Shown: piece by piece, positions 38,238 to 51,279 of the stretch
Numbering within the stretch: position 1 is the stretch's first letter
Layout: each line of letters starts with the position of its first letter
Source of the DNA: Phenylobacterium sp. J367
Lineage (GTDB): Bacteria; Pseudomonadota; Alphaproteobacteria; Caulobacterales; Caulobacteraceae
DNA length: 64,000 bases
Reading direction: 5' to 3'
NCBI RefSeq assembly: GCF_024699985.1
Contig: NZ_JAJONA010000001.1
Span: 1,550,001-1,614,000, forward strand
The notes under the pieces: model-generated
Told to the model about the DNA's origin: nothing
The model's database searches: none
Seen by the model: the letters and a program-made list of their open reading frames with translations, nothing else
Translations under genes and position numbers: made by a program

Positions 38238-39509
38238 ATGCTCTATACGCTTTACGAGGCCGGCTACTACGCGACGACGCCCCTGCGGTATGCCGCGCGG
38301 GCGACGCGGGATTTCTGGAGCTCGCCGCTCAATCCGGCCGCCGACACCGAGTTCGGCCGCAGCCTCTACGCCGGCGCCGACCTGCTCGCCAACCTGACCC
38401 GGCGCTATGGCAAGCCCGCCTGGGGCATCGACAGCGTCGAGATCGAGGGCCAGCCGGTCCGCGTCCGCCCGACCGAGGTCTGGTCCAGCCCCTGGGTCAA
38501 GCTCACCCACTTCACCCGCGACATGGCCGACATGCGCAAGGCGGGCCGCCGCGAGCTGGAGCCGGCGGTGCTGATCGTCGCGCCCCTGTCGGGCCACTAC
38601 GCCACCCTGCTGCGCGGCACGGTGCAGGCCTTCCTGCAGGATCACGAGGTGTTCATCACCGAATGGTCGAACGCCCGCGACGTGCCGGTGATGGAAGGCC
38701 GCTTCGACTTCCACGACTACATCGACCACGTCCGCGAGTGCCTGCGCCAGCTCGGGCCCCGGCCGCACGTGGTCGCCGTGTGCCAGCCGGGACCGCCGGT
38801 GCTGGCCGCCGCCAGCCTGATGGCCGAGGACAACGAGGAATGCCGGCCGGCGACCATGACCTTCATGGGCTCGCCGATCGACGCCCGGCTGTCGCCGACC
38901 GTCACCAACAAGCTGGCGGAGGAGAAGCCCTTCGCCTGGTTCCAGTCGAACATGGTCTACAACGTGCCCGCCCCCTATCCGGGCGTCGGGCGGCGCGTCT
39001 ATCCGGGCTTCGTCCAGCTCGCCAGTTTCATGTCCATGAACCTCGAGAAGCACCAGGAAGCGCACCGCCGCTACCTGCAGCAGCTGATGGACGGCGACGG
39101 CGACAGCGCCGAGGCGCACCTGGCCTTTTATGACGAGTACCTTTCGGTCCTCGACCTCTCGGAGGAGTTCTACCTCCAGACCGTCGACGTGGTGTTCCAG
39201 CGCTACCTGCTGCCGAAGGGCGAGCTCTTCCACCGGGGGCGGCTTGTGAACCCCGGCATGATCAAGGACATCGGCCTGCTCACCGTCGAGGGCGAGAACG
39301 ACGACATCTCCGGCATCGGCCAGACGCAGGCCGCGCACGACCTCTGCACCGGCCTGCCCCCGGAGCTGAAGGAAGACTATGTCCAGCCGAAGGTCGGCCA
39401 CTACGGCGTGTTCAACGGCAAGCGGTTCCGCGAGGAGATCTATCCGAAGGTCCGCGCCTTCATCGCCCGCGCCGAGACCGGTTTCGGCAGGCAGCGCCGG
39501 GCCGCCTGA
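38238..39509 (+). CDS. phaZ: Intracellular polyhydroxyalkanoate depolymerase
   Basis: A 423-residue PhaZ of the intracellular type that mobilises stored polyhydroxybutyrate. The N-terminus MLYTLYEAGYYATTPLRYAAR is the family signature. The catalytic nucleophile is Cys in VVAVCQPGPPVLAAA (Cys instead of Ser, as known for this group). The C-terminal KVGHYGVFNGKRFREEIYPK holds the catalytic His. An in-frame ATG at 38184 would run through the inverted repeat and is unlikely. The window has no phaC or phaP. It is a single gene between senC and a metallopeptidase. Confidence 0.95.
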   Translation: MLYTLYEAGYYATTPLRYAARATRDFWSSPLNPAADTEFGRSLYAGADLLANLTRRYGKPAWGIDSVEIEGQPVRVRPTEVWSSPWVKLTHFTRDMADMRKAGRRELEPAVLIVAPLSGHYATLLRGTVQAFLQDHEVFITEWSNARDVPVMEGRFDFHDYIDHVRECLRQLGPRPHVVAVCQPGPPVLAAASLMAEDNEECRPATMTFMGSPIDARLSPTVTNKLAEEKPFAWFQSNMVYNVPAPYPGVGRRVYPGFVQLASFMSMNLEKHQEAHRRYLQQLMDGDGDSAEAHLAFYDEYLSVLDLSEEFYLQTVDVVFQRYLLPKGELFHRGRLVNPGMIKDIGLLTVEGENDDISGIGQTQAAHDLCTGLPPELKEDYVQPKVGHYGVFNGKRFREEIYPKVRAFIARAETGFGRQRRAA

Positions 39510-39575
39510 CCGTCGCCGAACCTTCACCCGCGCGGGGGTCGATTCCCGGCCGGGATGCACTAGATTCTCCGGCAC

Positions 39576-40313
39576 ATGAGTCTCTTCGGCCGAGCCCTCT
39601 CGGACGGTGACCGGCTGGAGGTGGCCGGCGCGACCGTCACCCTGAAAGTCAACCGCCGCGCCCGCCGGGTGTCGCTCCGGCTCGACCGGACGCGCCGCCA
39701 GATCGTGGCCACGGCGCCGTCGCTGCGCCGCCTCCCCGAAGCCGCCGCCTTCGCGCGCGAGCGGGCGACCTGGATCGCCGAGCGGATCGCCGAGCTGCCG
39801 GCAACCGCGCCGCTCTCGCCCGGCATGGTGATCGAGGTGTTCGGCGAGCCCGTGCGCCTGGAGACGGCGACGGGCCGGGCGCGCTGGCACGAGGCGTCCG
39901 GCGGGGAGCCGCACCGCATCGCCGCCATGGGCGACGGCGAGGGCTATGCCCGCGCCGTGATCCTGCTGATCCGCAAGCGGGCGCTGGCCGTGTTCACCGA
40001 GCGCACCGCCCACTATGCGGCGCGGCTGGGGGCGCCGGTCCCCAGGGTCAGCCTCCAGGACGCCAAGAGCCGCTGGGGCTCCTGCCGGCCCGGACCGGGC
40101 GGGACCGCGGGCCACATCCGCTATTCCTGGCGCCTGGCGCTCGCCCCCTTCGAGGTGGCCGACTATGTGGCCGCCCACGAATGCGCCCACCTCCTGGAGC
40201 TGAACCACGGGCCGAGGTTCTGGGCCCATGTGAAGGCGCTGGTGGGCGACGAGCGCCGCCACCGCGCCTGGCTCCGGGCCGAGGGCGCGCGCCTGCACGC
40301 CTTCGGGCGGTAG
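39576..40313 (+). CDS. YgjP-like (DUF45) zinc metallopeptidase
   Basis: A 245-residue protein of the YgjP/DUF45 (M48-like) group. The N-terminal domain has RRARRVSLRLDRTRRQIVATAP, the middle SLQDAKSRWGSCRPG is the diagnostic family motif, and the zinc site is VAAHECAHLLELNHGPRFW (HExxH with a distal His). It has no signal peptide or membrane segment, so it acts in the cytoplasm. The substrate is unknown. It converges on the PBP1A gene, with a short hairpin between them. Confidence 0.9.
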   Translation: MSLFGRALSDGDRLEVAGATVTLKVNRRARRVSLRLDRTRRQIVATAPSLRRLPEAAAFARERATWIAERIAELPATAPLSPGMVIEVFGEPVRLETATGRARWHEASGGEPHRIAAMGDGEGYARAVILLIRKRALAVFTERTAHYAARLGAPVPRVSLQDAKSRWGSCRPGPGGTAGHIRYSWRLALAPFEVADYVAAHECAHLLELNHGPRFWAHVKALVGDERRHRAWLRAEGARLHAFGR

Positions 40314-40360
40314 ATGCCGACTTCCTCCTCCTCCGGGGAGGCGGCCCGAAGGGCCGGAGG

Positions 40361-42348
40361 CTAGAACGGCGGATCGTTCGGGCGCGGCTGGCGGTCGAAC
40401 TCCGAGGGCGGGGGCTCGCGCTCGTCGCCGCCGCCGAAGAAGTCGGTGATGCCGTCGATCACGTCGCCCAGCGGATCGGGCTCGGGGTTCGGGTCGATGA
40501 CCCCGCCGGGGATCGGCTGGACCTTCAGGCGAGGCAGCGCCGCGGCCATGTAGTCCTTCCAGATGCCCGCCGGCGCGCCGCCGCCGGTCACCCGGCGCAT
40601 CGGCTTGTTGTCGTCCTTGCCGACCCAGACGGCGGTGACGAAGCCGCCGGTGTAGCCGACGAACCAGGCGTCCCGGTAGTCGCTGGTGGTGCCGGTCTTC
40701 CCGGCCAGGTCGAAGCCCGGGACGTTCGCCCGCGTGCCGGTGCCCTGGGTCACCACCTGGCGCATCATCTGGTTCATGTACTGCAGCGCCGGCGTGCCGA
40801 TGACGGCCTGGCGCGGCGCCTTGTCGACGCCGTGGTCGTAGAGCACCCGGCCCGACGCCGTGCGGATCCGCTCGATGCCGTAGCCCCGGGCCAGGAAGCC
40901 GCCGTTGGCGAAGGGGGCGTAGGCCTGGGCCATCTCCAGCGGGCTGACCTCGACGGCGCCCAGCGCCATGGAAGGATCGAGCTGGATCGGCGAGGTGACG
41001 CCCAGCCGGCGCGCCGTCGCCGCCACGTTGGAGGTGCCGACCTCGTTGGCGAGCCGTGCGGCCACCGTGTTGACCGACTGCTCCAGCGCCTTGGCCAGGG
41101 TGATCGGGCCCAGGTACTCGCCGGTGTAGTTGCGCGGCTGCCAGTTGCCGATGGTGACCGGCTCGTCGACCACCGGCGTGGCGGGCGTCCGGCCGCTCTC
41201 CATGGCGGTCAGGTAGACGAAGGGCTTGAAGGCCGAGCCGGCCTGTCGCCGGGCGGCGGTGGCCCGGTCGAACTGGCTCTGCAGATAGTTCACCCCGCCC
41301 GCGTAGGCCCGGACCCGGCCCTCGCCGTCGATGGAGACGAGCGCCGCCTGCTCCACGCCCTGGCCCTTGGCCGCCGCCACACCGGCCTGGATCGCCTGTT
41401 CGGCCGAGGCCTGCAACGGCAGGTCGAGGGTGGTCTCGACGACGAGGTCCTCGGTGGGCTCGCCGACCAGGCTGCGGACCTGATCGTCCACCCAGTCGGT
41501 GAAGTACTGCGCCCGCTGATTGGCCAGCACCGGGTTCACGCGGACCTTGGTGCGGAAGGCCTCTTCCCGCTCCGCCGGCGTGATGAAGTTGTTGCGGACC
41601 ATCTCATCGAGCACGACGGTTGCCCGCCGCGCGGCGCGGTCGGTGGCGGCCACCGGCGAGTAGCGGGACGGTCCCTTCATCATCCCCGCCAGCAGGGCGC
41701 TTTCGCCCAGTGTGAGCTGCGAGGCGGGCTTGCCGAAGTAGCGCTGGGACGCGGCCTCGATGCCATAGGCCCCGGCGCCGAAATAGACCCGGTTCAGATA
41801 GAGCTCGAGAATCTGCTTCTTGGAGAACCTGGCCTCCAGCCAGACGGCGAGGATCAGCTCCTGCGCCTTGCGGCGGTAGTTCTGGCTGGGCGTCAGGAAG
41901 AGGTTGCGGGCGAGCTGCTGGGTGATCGTCGAGCCGCCGCGCAGGGCCCGCTCTCGCGCTTCATATTGTAGAGCTGCGAGCGGACGATGCCCCAGGGGTT
42001 GAAACCGAAGTGGTAGTAGTACCAGCGGTCCTCGATGGCGATGAACGCCTCGGGCACGTGGTCGGGAAGCGCGTCCAGGTCGACCGGCGGCGCGTACTGG
42101 CTGCCGCGCACGGCGACGAGCGCGCCGGAGCGGTCGAGGTAGCTGACCGAAGGCTGGCGCTGGACGTCATAGAGCTTCGAGGTGTCGGGCAGGTCGACCG
42201 CGAAGACCGCGAAGAAGGCCACCACGAAGATCAGCCCCCAGACGCCCAGCACGAGCGTCCAGTAGATCAGGGACTGCAGGGGCGATCGCCTGGGCTTGGG
42301 CGGCTGCGGTCCGCGACCGCCCGATCCCGGCGACTGCGCGTTGGCCAT
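40361..42348 (-). CDS. PBP1A-type bifunctional penicillin-binding protein (frameshifted as sequenced)
   Basis: Class A PBP with glycosyltransferase and transpeptidase domains for peptidoglycan synthesis. One N-terminal membrane helix (LIYWTLVLGVWGLIFVVAFF) is followed by the GT51 motifs AFIAIEDRWYYYHFG and GGSTITQQLARN, then RKAQELILAVWLE. The transpeptidase motifs are SAFK (QAGSAFKPFVYL), SVN (EQSVNTVAAR) and KTGTT. A missing base in 41947-41949 breaks the frame; correction gives ESGALRGGSTITQ and one protein of about 662 residues. Shorter than E. coli PBP1a because the extra outer domains are absent. A Pro-rich acidic tail ends it. Confidence 0.9.
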
Positions 42349-42778
42349 GTCGTCGTCCTAATAGAAGAGAAGCCCCCGGCCGGGCGCTCCTTATCACCGC
42401 CACCCAAGGCCAAACAACGTTGACGAGACATGAACGGCCGTCCCTCCCGTCCATGGGCAGGGGCCGAACGGGCGAAGCCCGGGACGGGCGGGGAGCCACG
42501 ATCTCGCTCCGAACGCGGGTTTCGGAACCCCACCCCGCTCGCCTTCGGCGGGTTTGACGGTCTGAAGCGGCGCCGTTTCAAGACCCCCGAGCTCTGCATC
42601 CACGCATAACGGCGTTGCGAAAAAAGCGGTTGCCGCCGATCTTAACACTGTTATCTTAGCGATGCTTAGTTCGTTGTGCGCCCTGGGTGGGGATACCCGA
42701 GGCGATCCCCGCGGTGGACCAAAGCCGGCGCCTTAGAGCAGGGGCGCCGATTTCTCCCCGAAACGCTGGAGGGCTCTC
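42349..42778. other. Intergenic region between PBP1A and the small secreted protein
   Basis: About 430 bases with no convincing gene on either strand. A possible promoter for the downstream gene is at 42630-42657, and TAACACTGTTA at 42643-42653 is a short palindrome overlapping it. The rest is GC-rich with several hairpins. An unannotated small RNA cannot be excluded. Confidence 0.5.
42630..42657 (+). promoter_or_regulatory. Possible promoter of the small secreted protein gene
   Basis: TTGCCG (42630-42635) and TATCTT (42652-42657) with 16 bases between, in the only AT-rich patch of the interval, about 120 bases before the start codon. Confidence 0.3.
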
Positions 42779-43117
42779 GTGAAGCTCCAATTCCTCGCGG
42801 CCTGCGCCGCCCTGACCACCCTCGCCGCCGGCTCGGCCTTCGCCGCCGAACCCGTCACCGCCAAGCTGCAGTCGCCGGTCGCCGAGAAGACCAAGTTCAT
42901 CGCCGGCGGCGCCATGTTCGTCTGTGAAGGCGACGCCTGCGTGGCCCAGGCCCCGACGTCCCAGACCTTCTCAGGCGCGGCCTGCAAGACCATCGCCGGC
43001 AAGGTCGGCCCCGTGGCCGCCTTCTCGGGCCGCAAGTCGCTCGACGACGCGCGCCTCGCCGACTGCAACGCCCAGGCCTTCGCCAAGGCCGGCCAGCAAC
43101 AGCTCGCCAAGCAGTAA
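42779..43117 (+). CDS. Small secreted Cys-containing protein (Caulobacterales type)
   Basis: A 112-residue exported protein. A signal peptide (MKLQFLAACAALTTLAAGSAFAA) is followed by AEPVTAKLQSPVAEKTKFIAGG and AMFVCEGDACVAQAPTSQTF. Four mature cysteines (CEGDAC, AAC, DC) could make two disulfides in the periplasm. Similar small proteins with the FVCEGDxCVA motif occur in several copies in Caulobacter-type genomes; none has a known function to my knowledge. The start is GTG 42779 with GGAGG upstream. A strong terminator follows. Confidence 0.82.
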   Translation: MKLQFLAACAALTTLAAGSAFAAEPVTAKLQSPVAEKTKFIAGGAMFVCEGDACVAQAPTSQTFSGAACKTIAGKVGPVAAFSGRKSLDDARLADCNAQAFAKAGQQQLAKQ

Positions 43118-43164
43118 GGCCACCGATCTCCCAGCGGCTCTGTTGTCGAGCTTCTGACACCTGA

Positions 43165-43195
43165 GGGCGCCGGCCTTGAGCCGGCGCCCTTTTTT
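43165..43195 (+). terminator. Rho-independent terminator
   Basis: GGGCGCCGGC pairs perfectly with GCCGGCGCCC across a 5-base loop and is followed by six T. It ends the plus-strand transcript of the small secreted protein and sits just before the stop of the convergent RTX-like gene. Confidence 0.92.
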
Positions 43196-43204
43196 CTTGG
43201 GCGG

Positions 43205-44795
43205 CTAGACGATCACCCAGTCGGTGCCGAGCGCGGCGGGCGAAATCCCGTCCAGGCGGGTGATCAGGAACGGCCAGTCGCCGCCGTCGGCTTGGTCGCG
43301 GTCGAAATAGACCTCGGTGCCGCCTCCGGCGCCCGCGCGGGCCTCCAGGATCCCGTCCGGGTATTCGTCGAACAGCGCCGAAAGATCGATGCGGTCGGCG
43401 GCCGGATCGAAGTCGGTCACGTGGCCGGCGTTCCAGGGCAGCTTCGGGAACTCGAAATGGTCCCCGCCGCCGGCGCCGGTCAGCCGGTCCTTGCCCTGGC
43501 TGGCGACCAGGGTGTCGGCGCCCTCGCCGCCTGTCAGGACCGAGCCCGGTCCCGGGGAGACGATCACCTGGCCCTTGTCGCCGGTCCCGATGCCGCCGGA
43601 CGACGGGGGGGCGTCGCCCGCAAGCTTGGCCCAGGTCAGGCCGGCCGGGGCCACGCCATCGAGGGTGGTGATGTGGAACGGCCATTCCCCGCCGTCGAGC
43701 TGGTCGGGGTCGAAATAGAGCTTCGTGCCGCCGGCGCCGTCGGGATCGAAGCGCATGCGGCCGTCCGCCACAGGATCGTCGCCGCTGTAGCCCGCCGCCG
43801 AGAAGATCCTCGACAGGTCCAGCCGGTCGGTCCCGACCATGAAATCGGTGATGTGGCCGGCGCTCCACGGCAGGGCCGCGAAGGCGAAGCTGTCGTGGCC
43901 CGCGCCGCCGGTGAGCACGTCGGCGCCCTGGCTGGCGTTCAGCGTATCGTCGCCGGCGCCCGCGGTGACCGTCGAGCCCGGGCCGGGCGACCCATAGACC
44001 CGGCCCTCCTCGTTGGAGGAGGGGCGGCGGGGCGGCGTCGAAGGTGAAGGTGACGGTCGCCGCGGCTTCGTCGCCGTCGGCGTCGGCGGCGAAGTAGGTG
44101 AACCGGTCGACGGAGCCCTCGGACGCGTCCGCCCGGGCCGTGTAGGTGAAGACGCCGGTCGGCGAGACGGTCAGCTCGCCGAACCGCCCCTGCAGGCTGA
44201 AGCGCCCGTCGGCGTCGGCGGTGTCGTCGACCACGGTCCGTTCAGCGTTAGCGATGCGGCTGATCCGGCCAAAGCCGTCGGCCCCGAAGCTGTCGGGCGA
44301 TCCGTCGGTCACCAGATTGCCGGTCTTCGAGGATCCGGCTGCGACGGTCGCGGTATCGTTGCTGAGCCGGACGCCCTCGTCGTCGCGGATCTGCAGCACC
44401 AGGTTGGACTGTGCGGTGTCCCCGTCCCGGTCGGTGAGGGTCACGTCGAAGGTGACGATATCGCCGTACCGCTGCTGTGAATAAGGTTGGCTCTGGTGGG
44501 CGCCGGTGAGCTGGAAGCCGACCGTCACCTCGCCCGTGGCCGCATCATAGGCGGTCACGGACAGGCGGCCGTAGGGCAGCGACACGCCGCCGGCGGTGAA
44601 GACACCGTCGCGAACCGCCTGGTAGCCGCCGATGAAGAGGTCGTCGACGCCGTCGTCGGCGCGGATGCTGAAGGTCCAGCTGCTGGCGGTCTGCGCCTGT
44701 CCCGGCTGGCTGCCCTGGGGCAGGCCGGCTTCGGCGGCGTAAAGATGTCCGCCGGGCGGCGTCGGCAGGCTGATGACGGGTGCGGCGCCGGACAT
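43205..44795 (-). CDS. VCBS/RTX-type calcium-binding secreted protein (frameshifted as sequenced)
   Basis: Probable type I-secreted surface protein of about 530 residues. The N-terminal half has cadherin/VCBS-like repeats (DVTLTDRDGDTAQSNLVLQI, DDEGVRLSNDTATV, GVFTYTARADASEGSVDRFTY). The C-terminal half has two tandem RTX-like modules with GGxGxDxx nonapeptides (LTGGAGHDSFAF, LTGGEGADTLVASQGKDRL) and similar continuations (LPWSAGHITDFMVGTDRLDLS against LPWNAGHVTDFDPAADRIDLS). One extra base in the run 44021-44024 separates the halves; correction gives PPPSSNEEGRVYGSPGPGS. The start ATG 44795 (MSGAAPVISLPTPPGG) is preferred over 45035. No secretion apparatus gene is near. The C-terminal hydrophobic end (TDWVIV) suits a T1SS signal. 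Confidence 0.78.
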
Positions 44796-45233
44796 CTCAG
44801 CGATCCCCCGGCGGTGGCCCCGGCGCAAGCGCCGGACAAAGCGAAATTGGACATCGGAAGCCCCAGAAAAGCGACCGCGCCCCGACGGCGCGGCATGCAA
44901 GTGGTTCCGCGCGACCACACGGCACCCGCACGTCAACAGGCTCCCGCGCCGGCTTGTTCCTAGGGCTCCGCTTCCTTTCTCGAAAAATTTCCGCAGGTTG
45001 CCGCCAGGCTTCGGCCGCGGACCCTCAGGCGCCAACGCGGCGGCAGGTAAGGCCCATTCGGTCGCCCCCCTTGGTTGCGGCGCCGAACATCGCGTGATAC
45101 TAGGCGCGCGGCTTTGGGCCGGGCGTCATACCGACTGCTCGGGCCGAAGCGCTTTTCTCTAGCGCTTTCAAGCCTTTAGGTCGCGGATGGCTCAACCGCC
45201 GCGACTCTCTAAAACGCACCGGGCGGATATTAA
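44796..45233. other. Intergenic region upstream of the ATP synthase operon
   Basis: About 440 bases between the divergent RTX-like gene and atpH with no convincing gene. Just before atpH are direct repeats of GCGCTTT (near 45149 and 45162) and an inverted repeat GTCGCGG/CCGCGAC (45180-45205) that would form a hairpin in the atp leader, 28 bases before the GTG start. Confidence 0.45.
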
Positions 45234-47325
<2,092 letters not shown>

Positions 47326-47355
47326 GAGCTGGCTGAGCGGAGAAAGTAGCCAGGA

Positions 47356-48228
47356 ATGGCCAGCCTCAAGGAGATGCGCAATCGGATCGGAAGCGTGAAA
47401 GCCACGCAGAAGATCACGAAGGCGATGCAGATGGTCGCGGCGGCCAAGCTGCGGAAGGCGCAGGACGCCGCCCAGAACGCCCGGCCCTACGCCGAGCGGA
47501 TGGCGGCGGTGATCGCCAACCTGGCGTCCGGCGTGTCCGGCGACGGCGCGCCGAAGCTGCTCGTCGGCACCGGCTCCGACCGCCGCCACCTTGTGGTGGT
47601 GGCGACCTCGGACCGCGGCCTGGCCGGCGGCTTCAATTCCTCCATCGTGCGCGCCGCGCGCGAGCGGATCTCGTCCCTGCTGGCCGAGGGCAAGGACGTG
47701 CGCGTCCTGACCATCGGCCGCAAGGCCCGCGACCAGCTCCGCCGCTTCTACGGCGACCGCTCGGTGGGCGCCTTCGAAGCCGGCGGCAACCCGTCGCTGA
47801 CGGTCGCCGAAGAGGTCTCGGCCAAGATCCGCGAATTGTTCGAGGCGGGCGAGGTGGACGTGGTCTCCCTGGTCTTCAGCCGCTTCAAGAGCGTGGTCAG
47901 CCAGACCCCGACCGTGACCCGGCTGATCCCGGCCGAAGTCGCCGCCGGCGGCGAGGCGGTGGACCTGAAGGGCGCCGCCTACGAGTACGAGCCCGACGAG
48001 GCCGCGATTCTCGAGGAGCTGCTGCCGCGCAACATCACCACCCAGCTGTTCTCCGCCATGCTGGAGAACCAGGCTGGCTTCTTCGCCGCCCAGATGACGG
48101 CGATGGACAACGCCACCCGCAACGCCGGCGACATGATCGCCAGCCTCACCCTGCAGTACAACCGCTCACGCCAGGCGCAGATCACCAAGGAGCTGATCGA
48201 GATCATCTCCGGCGCCGAAGCTATCTGA
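47356..48228 (+). CDS. atpG: ATP synthase F1 gamma subunit
   Basis: Central rotor shaft, 290 residues. The N-terminal coiled-coil helix is [36 protein letters not shown], and the C-terminal helix is [43 protein letters not shown], both highly conserved. The middle domain ([20 protein letters not shown]) is typical. The gene lies 30 bases after atpA and 18 before atpD. A ribosome site-like GGAGAAAG precedes ATG 47356. Confidence 0.98.
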   Translation: MASLKEMRNRIGSVKATQKITKAMQMVAAAKLRKAQDAAQNARPYAERMAAVIANLASGVSGDGAPKLLVGTGSDRRHLVVVATSDRGLAGGFNSSIVRAARERISSLLAEGKDVRVLTIGRKARDQLRRFYGDRSVGAFEAGGNPSLTVAEEVSAKIRELFEAGEVDVVSLVFSRFKSVVSQTPTVTRLIPAEVAAGGEAVDLKGAAYEYEPDEAAILEELLPRNITTQLFSAMLENQAGFFAAQMTAMDNATRNAGDMIASLTLQYNRSRQAQITKELIEIISGAEAI

Positions 48229-48243
48229 TCGAAAAAGAGCTGA

Positions 48244-49794
<1,551 letters not shown>

Positions 49795-49800
49795 GGGACC

Positions 49801-50064
49801 ATGGCCGAAAAGCTCCACTTCTCACTTGTCTCCCCGCAGCGCGAACTGTTCTCGGGGCTGGTGGACCAGGTCGACGCGCCTGGCGCCGAAGGCGACTTCG
49901 GCGTGCTCGCCAACCACGCGCCGTTCATGACGGCGCTGCGGGAGGGCCAGCTTCGCGTGCACAACAACGGCCAGGTCACGGTGTACGACATCCGCGGCGG
50001 ATTCGCCGACGTGACGCCCGAAGGCCTGACCGTGCTCGCCGAGCACGCCACCGAGGCCGTCTAA
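49801..50064 (+). CDS. atpC: ATP synthase F1 epsilon subunit, short form
   Basis: An 87-residue epsilon subunit consisting only of the N-terminal beta-sandwich (MAEKLHFSLVSPQRELFSGLVDQVDAPGAEGDFGVLANHAPFMT). The C-terminal helical hairpin found in E. coli epsilon (about 135 residues in total) is absent, so epsilon-mediated inhibition of ATP hydrolysis is not expected; alphaproteobacteria often use a separate zeta inhibitor. It is the last gene of the operon, 6 bases after atpD. The stop is followed by a hairpin. Confidence 0.95.
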   Translation: MAEKLHFSLVSPQRELFSGLVDQVDAPGAEGDFGVLANHAPFMTALREGQLRVHNNGQVTVYDIRGGFADVTPEGLTVLAEHATEAV

Positions 50065-50091
50065 CGGGCACGTGATCGCCCGACGAATTGT

Positions 50092-50121
50092 GGGCGCCGT
50101 GGGGCCTTGCCTCCGGCGCCC
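50092..50121 (+). terminator. Probable terminator of the atp operon
   Basis: GGGCGCC and GGCGCCC form a 7-bp stem around 16 bases, with a short T-containing tail (TCTGTCGGTTT), 28 bases after the atpC stop. Confidence 0.45.
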
Positions 50122-50163
50122 TCTGTCGGTTTGATGCCGCGCTGAAAAGTCAGGGGAACGTCC

Positions 50164-50844
50164 ATGCGTAATGCCTTCGCCAGCTTGATCCTCGCCGCCG
50201 GGCTCGCGACCGCGGCCCACGCCCAGACGCCGGCCGACCAGCCTGCGGCCCAGCCGCCCGCGCCCGGCGCGCCGGCTCCGGAAGCTCAGCCGGCCGCGCC
50301 CGCCGCCGCCCCGGCCCCTGCCGCGGCGCCCGCCGCCGAAGCGCCGCCGCCTCCGCCGCCGCTGCCGACCACCGGCGACGCCGCCGAGGTCCTCTCGGTG
50401 CTGGACAACATCTGCGTCCCGGCCGTCCGCGGCCAGAAGCTGGACGACCTCGCCAAGGCGCATGGCTTCAAGATGAACCGCCGCGACCAGACCTGGACGA
50501 AGGCGCTGGGCGGTCAGAAGAACTATTCGGTGATCCTGTTCCCGCAGGGCTCCAACAAGGACGTCTGCTTCGCCGAGCTGCGCTACGGCGCCGGCGCCGC
50601 CGACGAGATCGCCAAGGGCCTGAACGTGTGGGCGTTCACTCGCCAGCCGCCGCTGGACCCGACGGCCAACTACACCCAGCCGGTGGACCCCGACGGCCTG
50701 AAGCGCGTGCGCCGCTCGTGGGAAAACCTGTCGTCGGGCCAGTCGATCGGCCTGAACTTCTCGACCGTGCGCAAGCCGGACGACACCCAGGTCAACGGCC
50801 GCTACGACATGGGCACCCTGCAGTACCAGGAGCGTAAGCTCTAA
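50164..50844 (+). CDS. Secreted Pro/Ala-rich protein of unknown function
   Basis: A 226-residue exported protein: signal peptide ([20 protein letters not shown]), a low-complexity Ala/Pro/Gln linker to about residue 72, then a compact domain with [45 protein letters not shown] and [14 protein letters not shown]. Two cysteines may form a disulfide. I recognise the compact domain only as a type of periplasmic protein seen in Caulobacterales. The start has AGGGGAAC upstream. It is followed by the riboswitch region of the next gene. Confidence 0.75.
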   Translation: MRNAFASLILAAGLATAAHAQTPADQPAAQPPAPGAPAPEAQPAAPAAAPAPAAAPAAEAPPPPPPLPTTGDAAEVLSVLDNICVPAVRGQKLDDLAKAHGFKMNRRDQTWTKALGGQKNYSVILFPQGSNKDVCFAELRYGAGAADEIAKGLNVWAFTRQPPLDPTANYTQPVDPDGLKRVRRSWENLSSGQSIGLNFSTVRKPDDTQVNGRYDMGTLQYQERKL

Positions 50845-50871
50845 GGGGCTCGCTCCGAGCCGCAACGATCA

Positions 50872-50922
50872 GCGCCGGGGACGACCCCGGCGCTTTTCTT
50901 TGCCCGCGGGGACGACCCCGCG
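50872..50922 (+). promoter_or_regulatory. Guanidine-II (mini-ykkC) riboswitch
   Basis: Two consecutive hairpins carry identical ACGA tetraloops capped by GGGG/CCCC: GCGCCGGGG-ACGA-CCCCGGCGC (50872-50893) and CGCGGGG-ACGA-CCCCGCG (50905-50922), joined by 11 bases. Two short stems with ACGR loops just upstream of the ribosome site define the guanidine-II class. The GGAG at 50932-50935 and the Gdx-type exporter ATG at 50943 follow. In this class guanidinium binding is known to make the ribosome site accessible. Confidence 0.93.
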
Positions 50923-50942
50923 ACAGACGACGGAGGCCGCAC

Positions 50943-51272
50943 ATGGCCTGGGTCATCCTCTTCATCGCGGGACTTTTCGAGATCGGCTGGGCCATCGGGC
51001 TCAAGTACACGGACGGCTTCACGAAGCTCTGGCCCACCGTGCTCACCGGGATCAGCCTGGTGCTGAGCATGGCGCTGCTGGGCCTGGCGGTCCGCAACCT
51101 GCCGATCGGCACGGCCTATGCGGTGTGGACCGGCATCGGCGCGGTCGGCACGGCGATCCTCGGCATGGTGATCTTCCGCGAGCCGGTGACCGCCATGCGG
51201 CTGGTCTGCCTGGCGCTGATCGTGGCCGGCATCCTGGGGCTGAAGCTGTTCAGCCCGAACGACGGCGCCTAG
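50943..51272 (+). CDS. gdx: Gdx (SugE-type) guanidinium exporter of the SMR family
   Basis: A 109-residue small multidrug resistance protein with four membrane helices. The N-terminal helix has the essential Glu in [24 protein letters not shown], and the third has [21 protein letters not shown], which together mark the guanidinium-exporter (SugE/Gdx) subgroup rather than the drug-exporting EmrE subgroup. It works as an antiparallel dimer exchanging guanidinium for protons. Direct control by the guanidine-II riboswitch upstream strongly supports the substrate. GGAG lies 7 bases before the ATG. Confidence 0.95.
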   Translation: MAWVILFIAGLFEIGWAIGLKYTDGFTKLWPTVLTGISLVLSMALLGLAVRNLPIGTAYAVWTGIGAVGTAILGMVIFREPVTAMRLVCLALIVAGILGLKLFSPNDGA

Positions 51273-51279
51273 TTCCGCC

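Noticed and set aside
50872-50897. Hairpin with T-rich tail after the secreted Pro/Ala-rich gene, first read as its terminator
   Set aside because: The identical ACGA loop in a second hairpin and the Gdx-type gene downstream fit a guanidine-II riboswitch; a terminator role is secondary at most.
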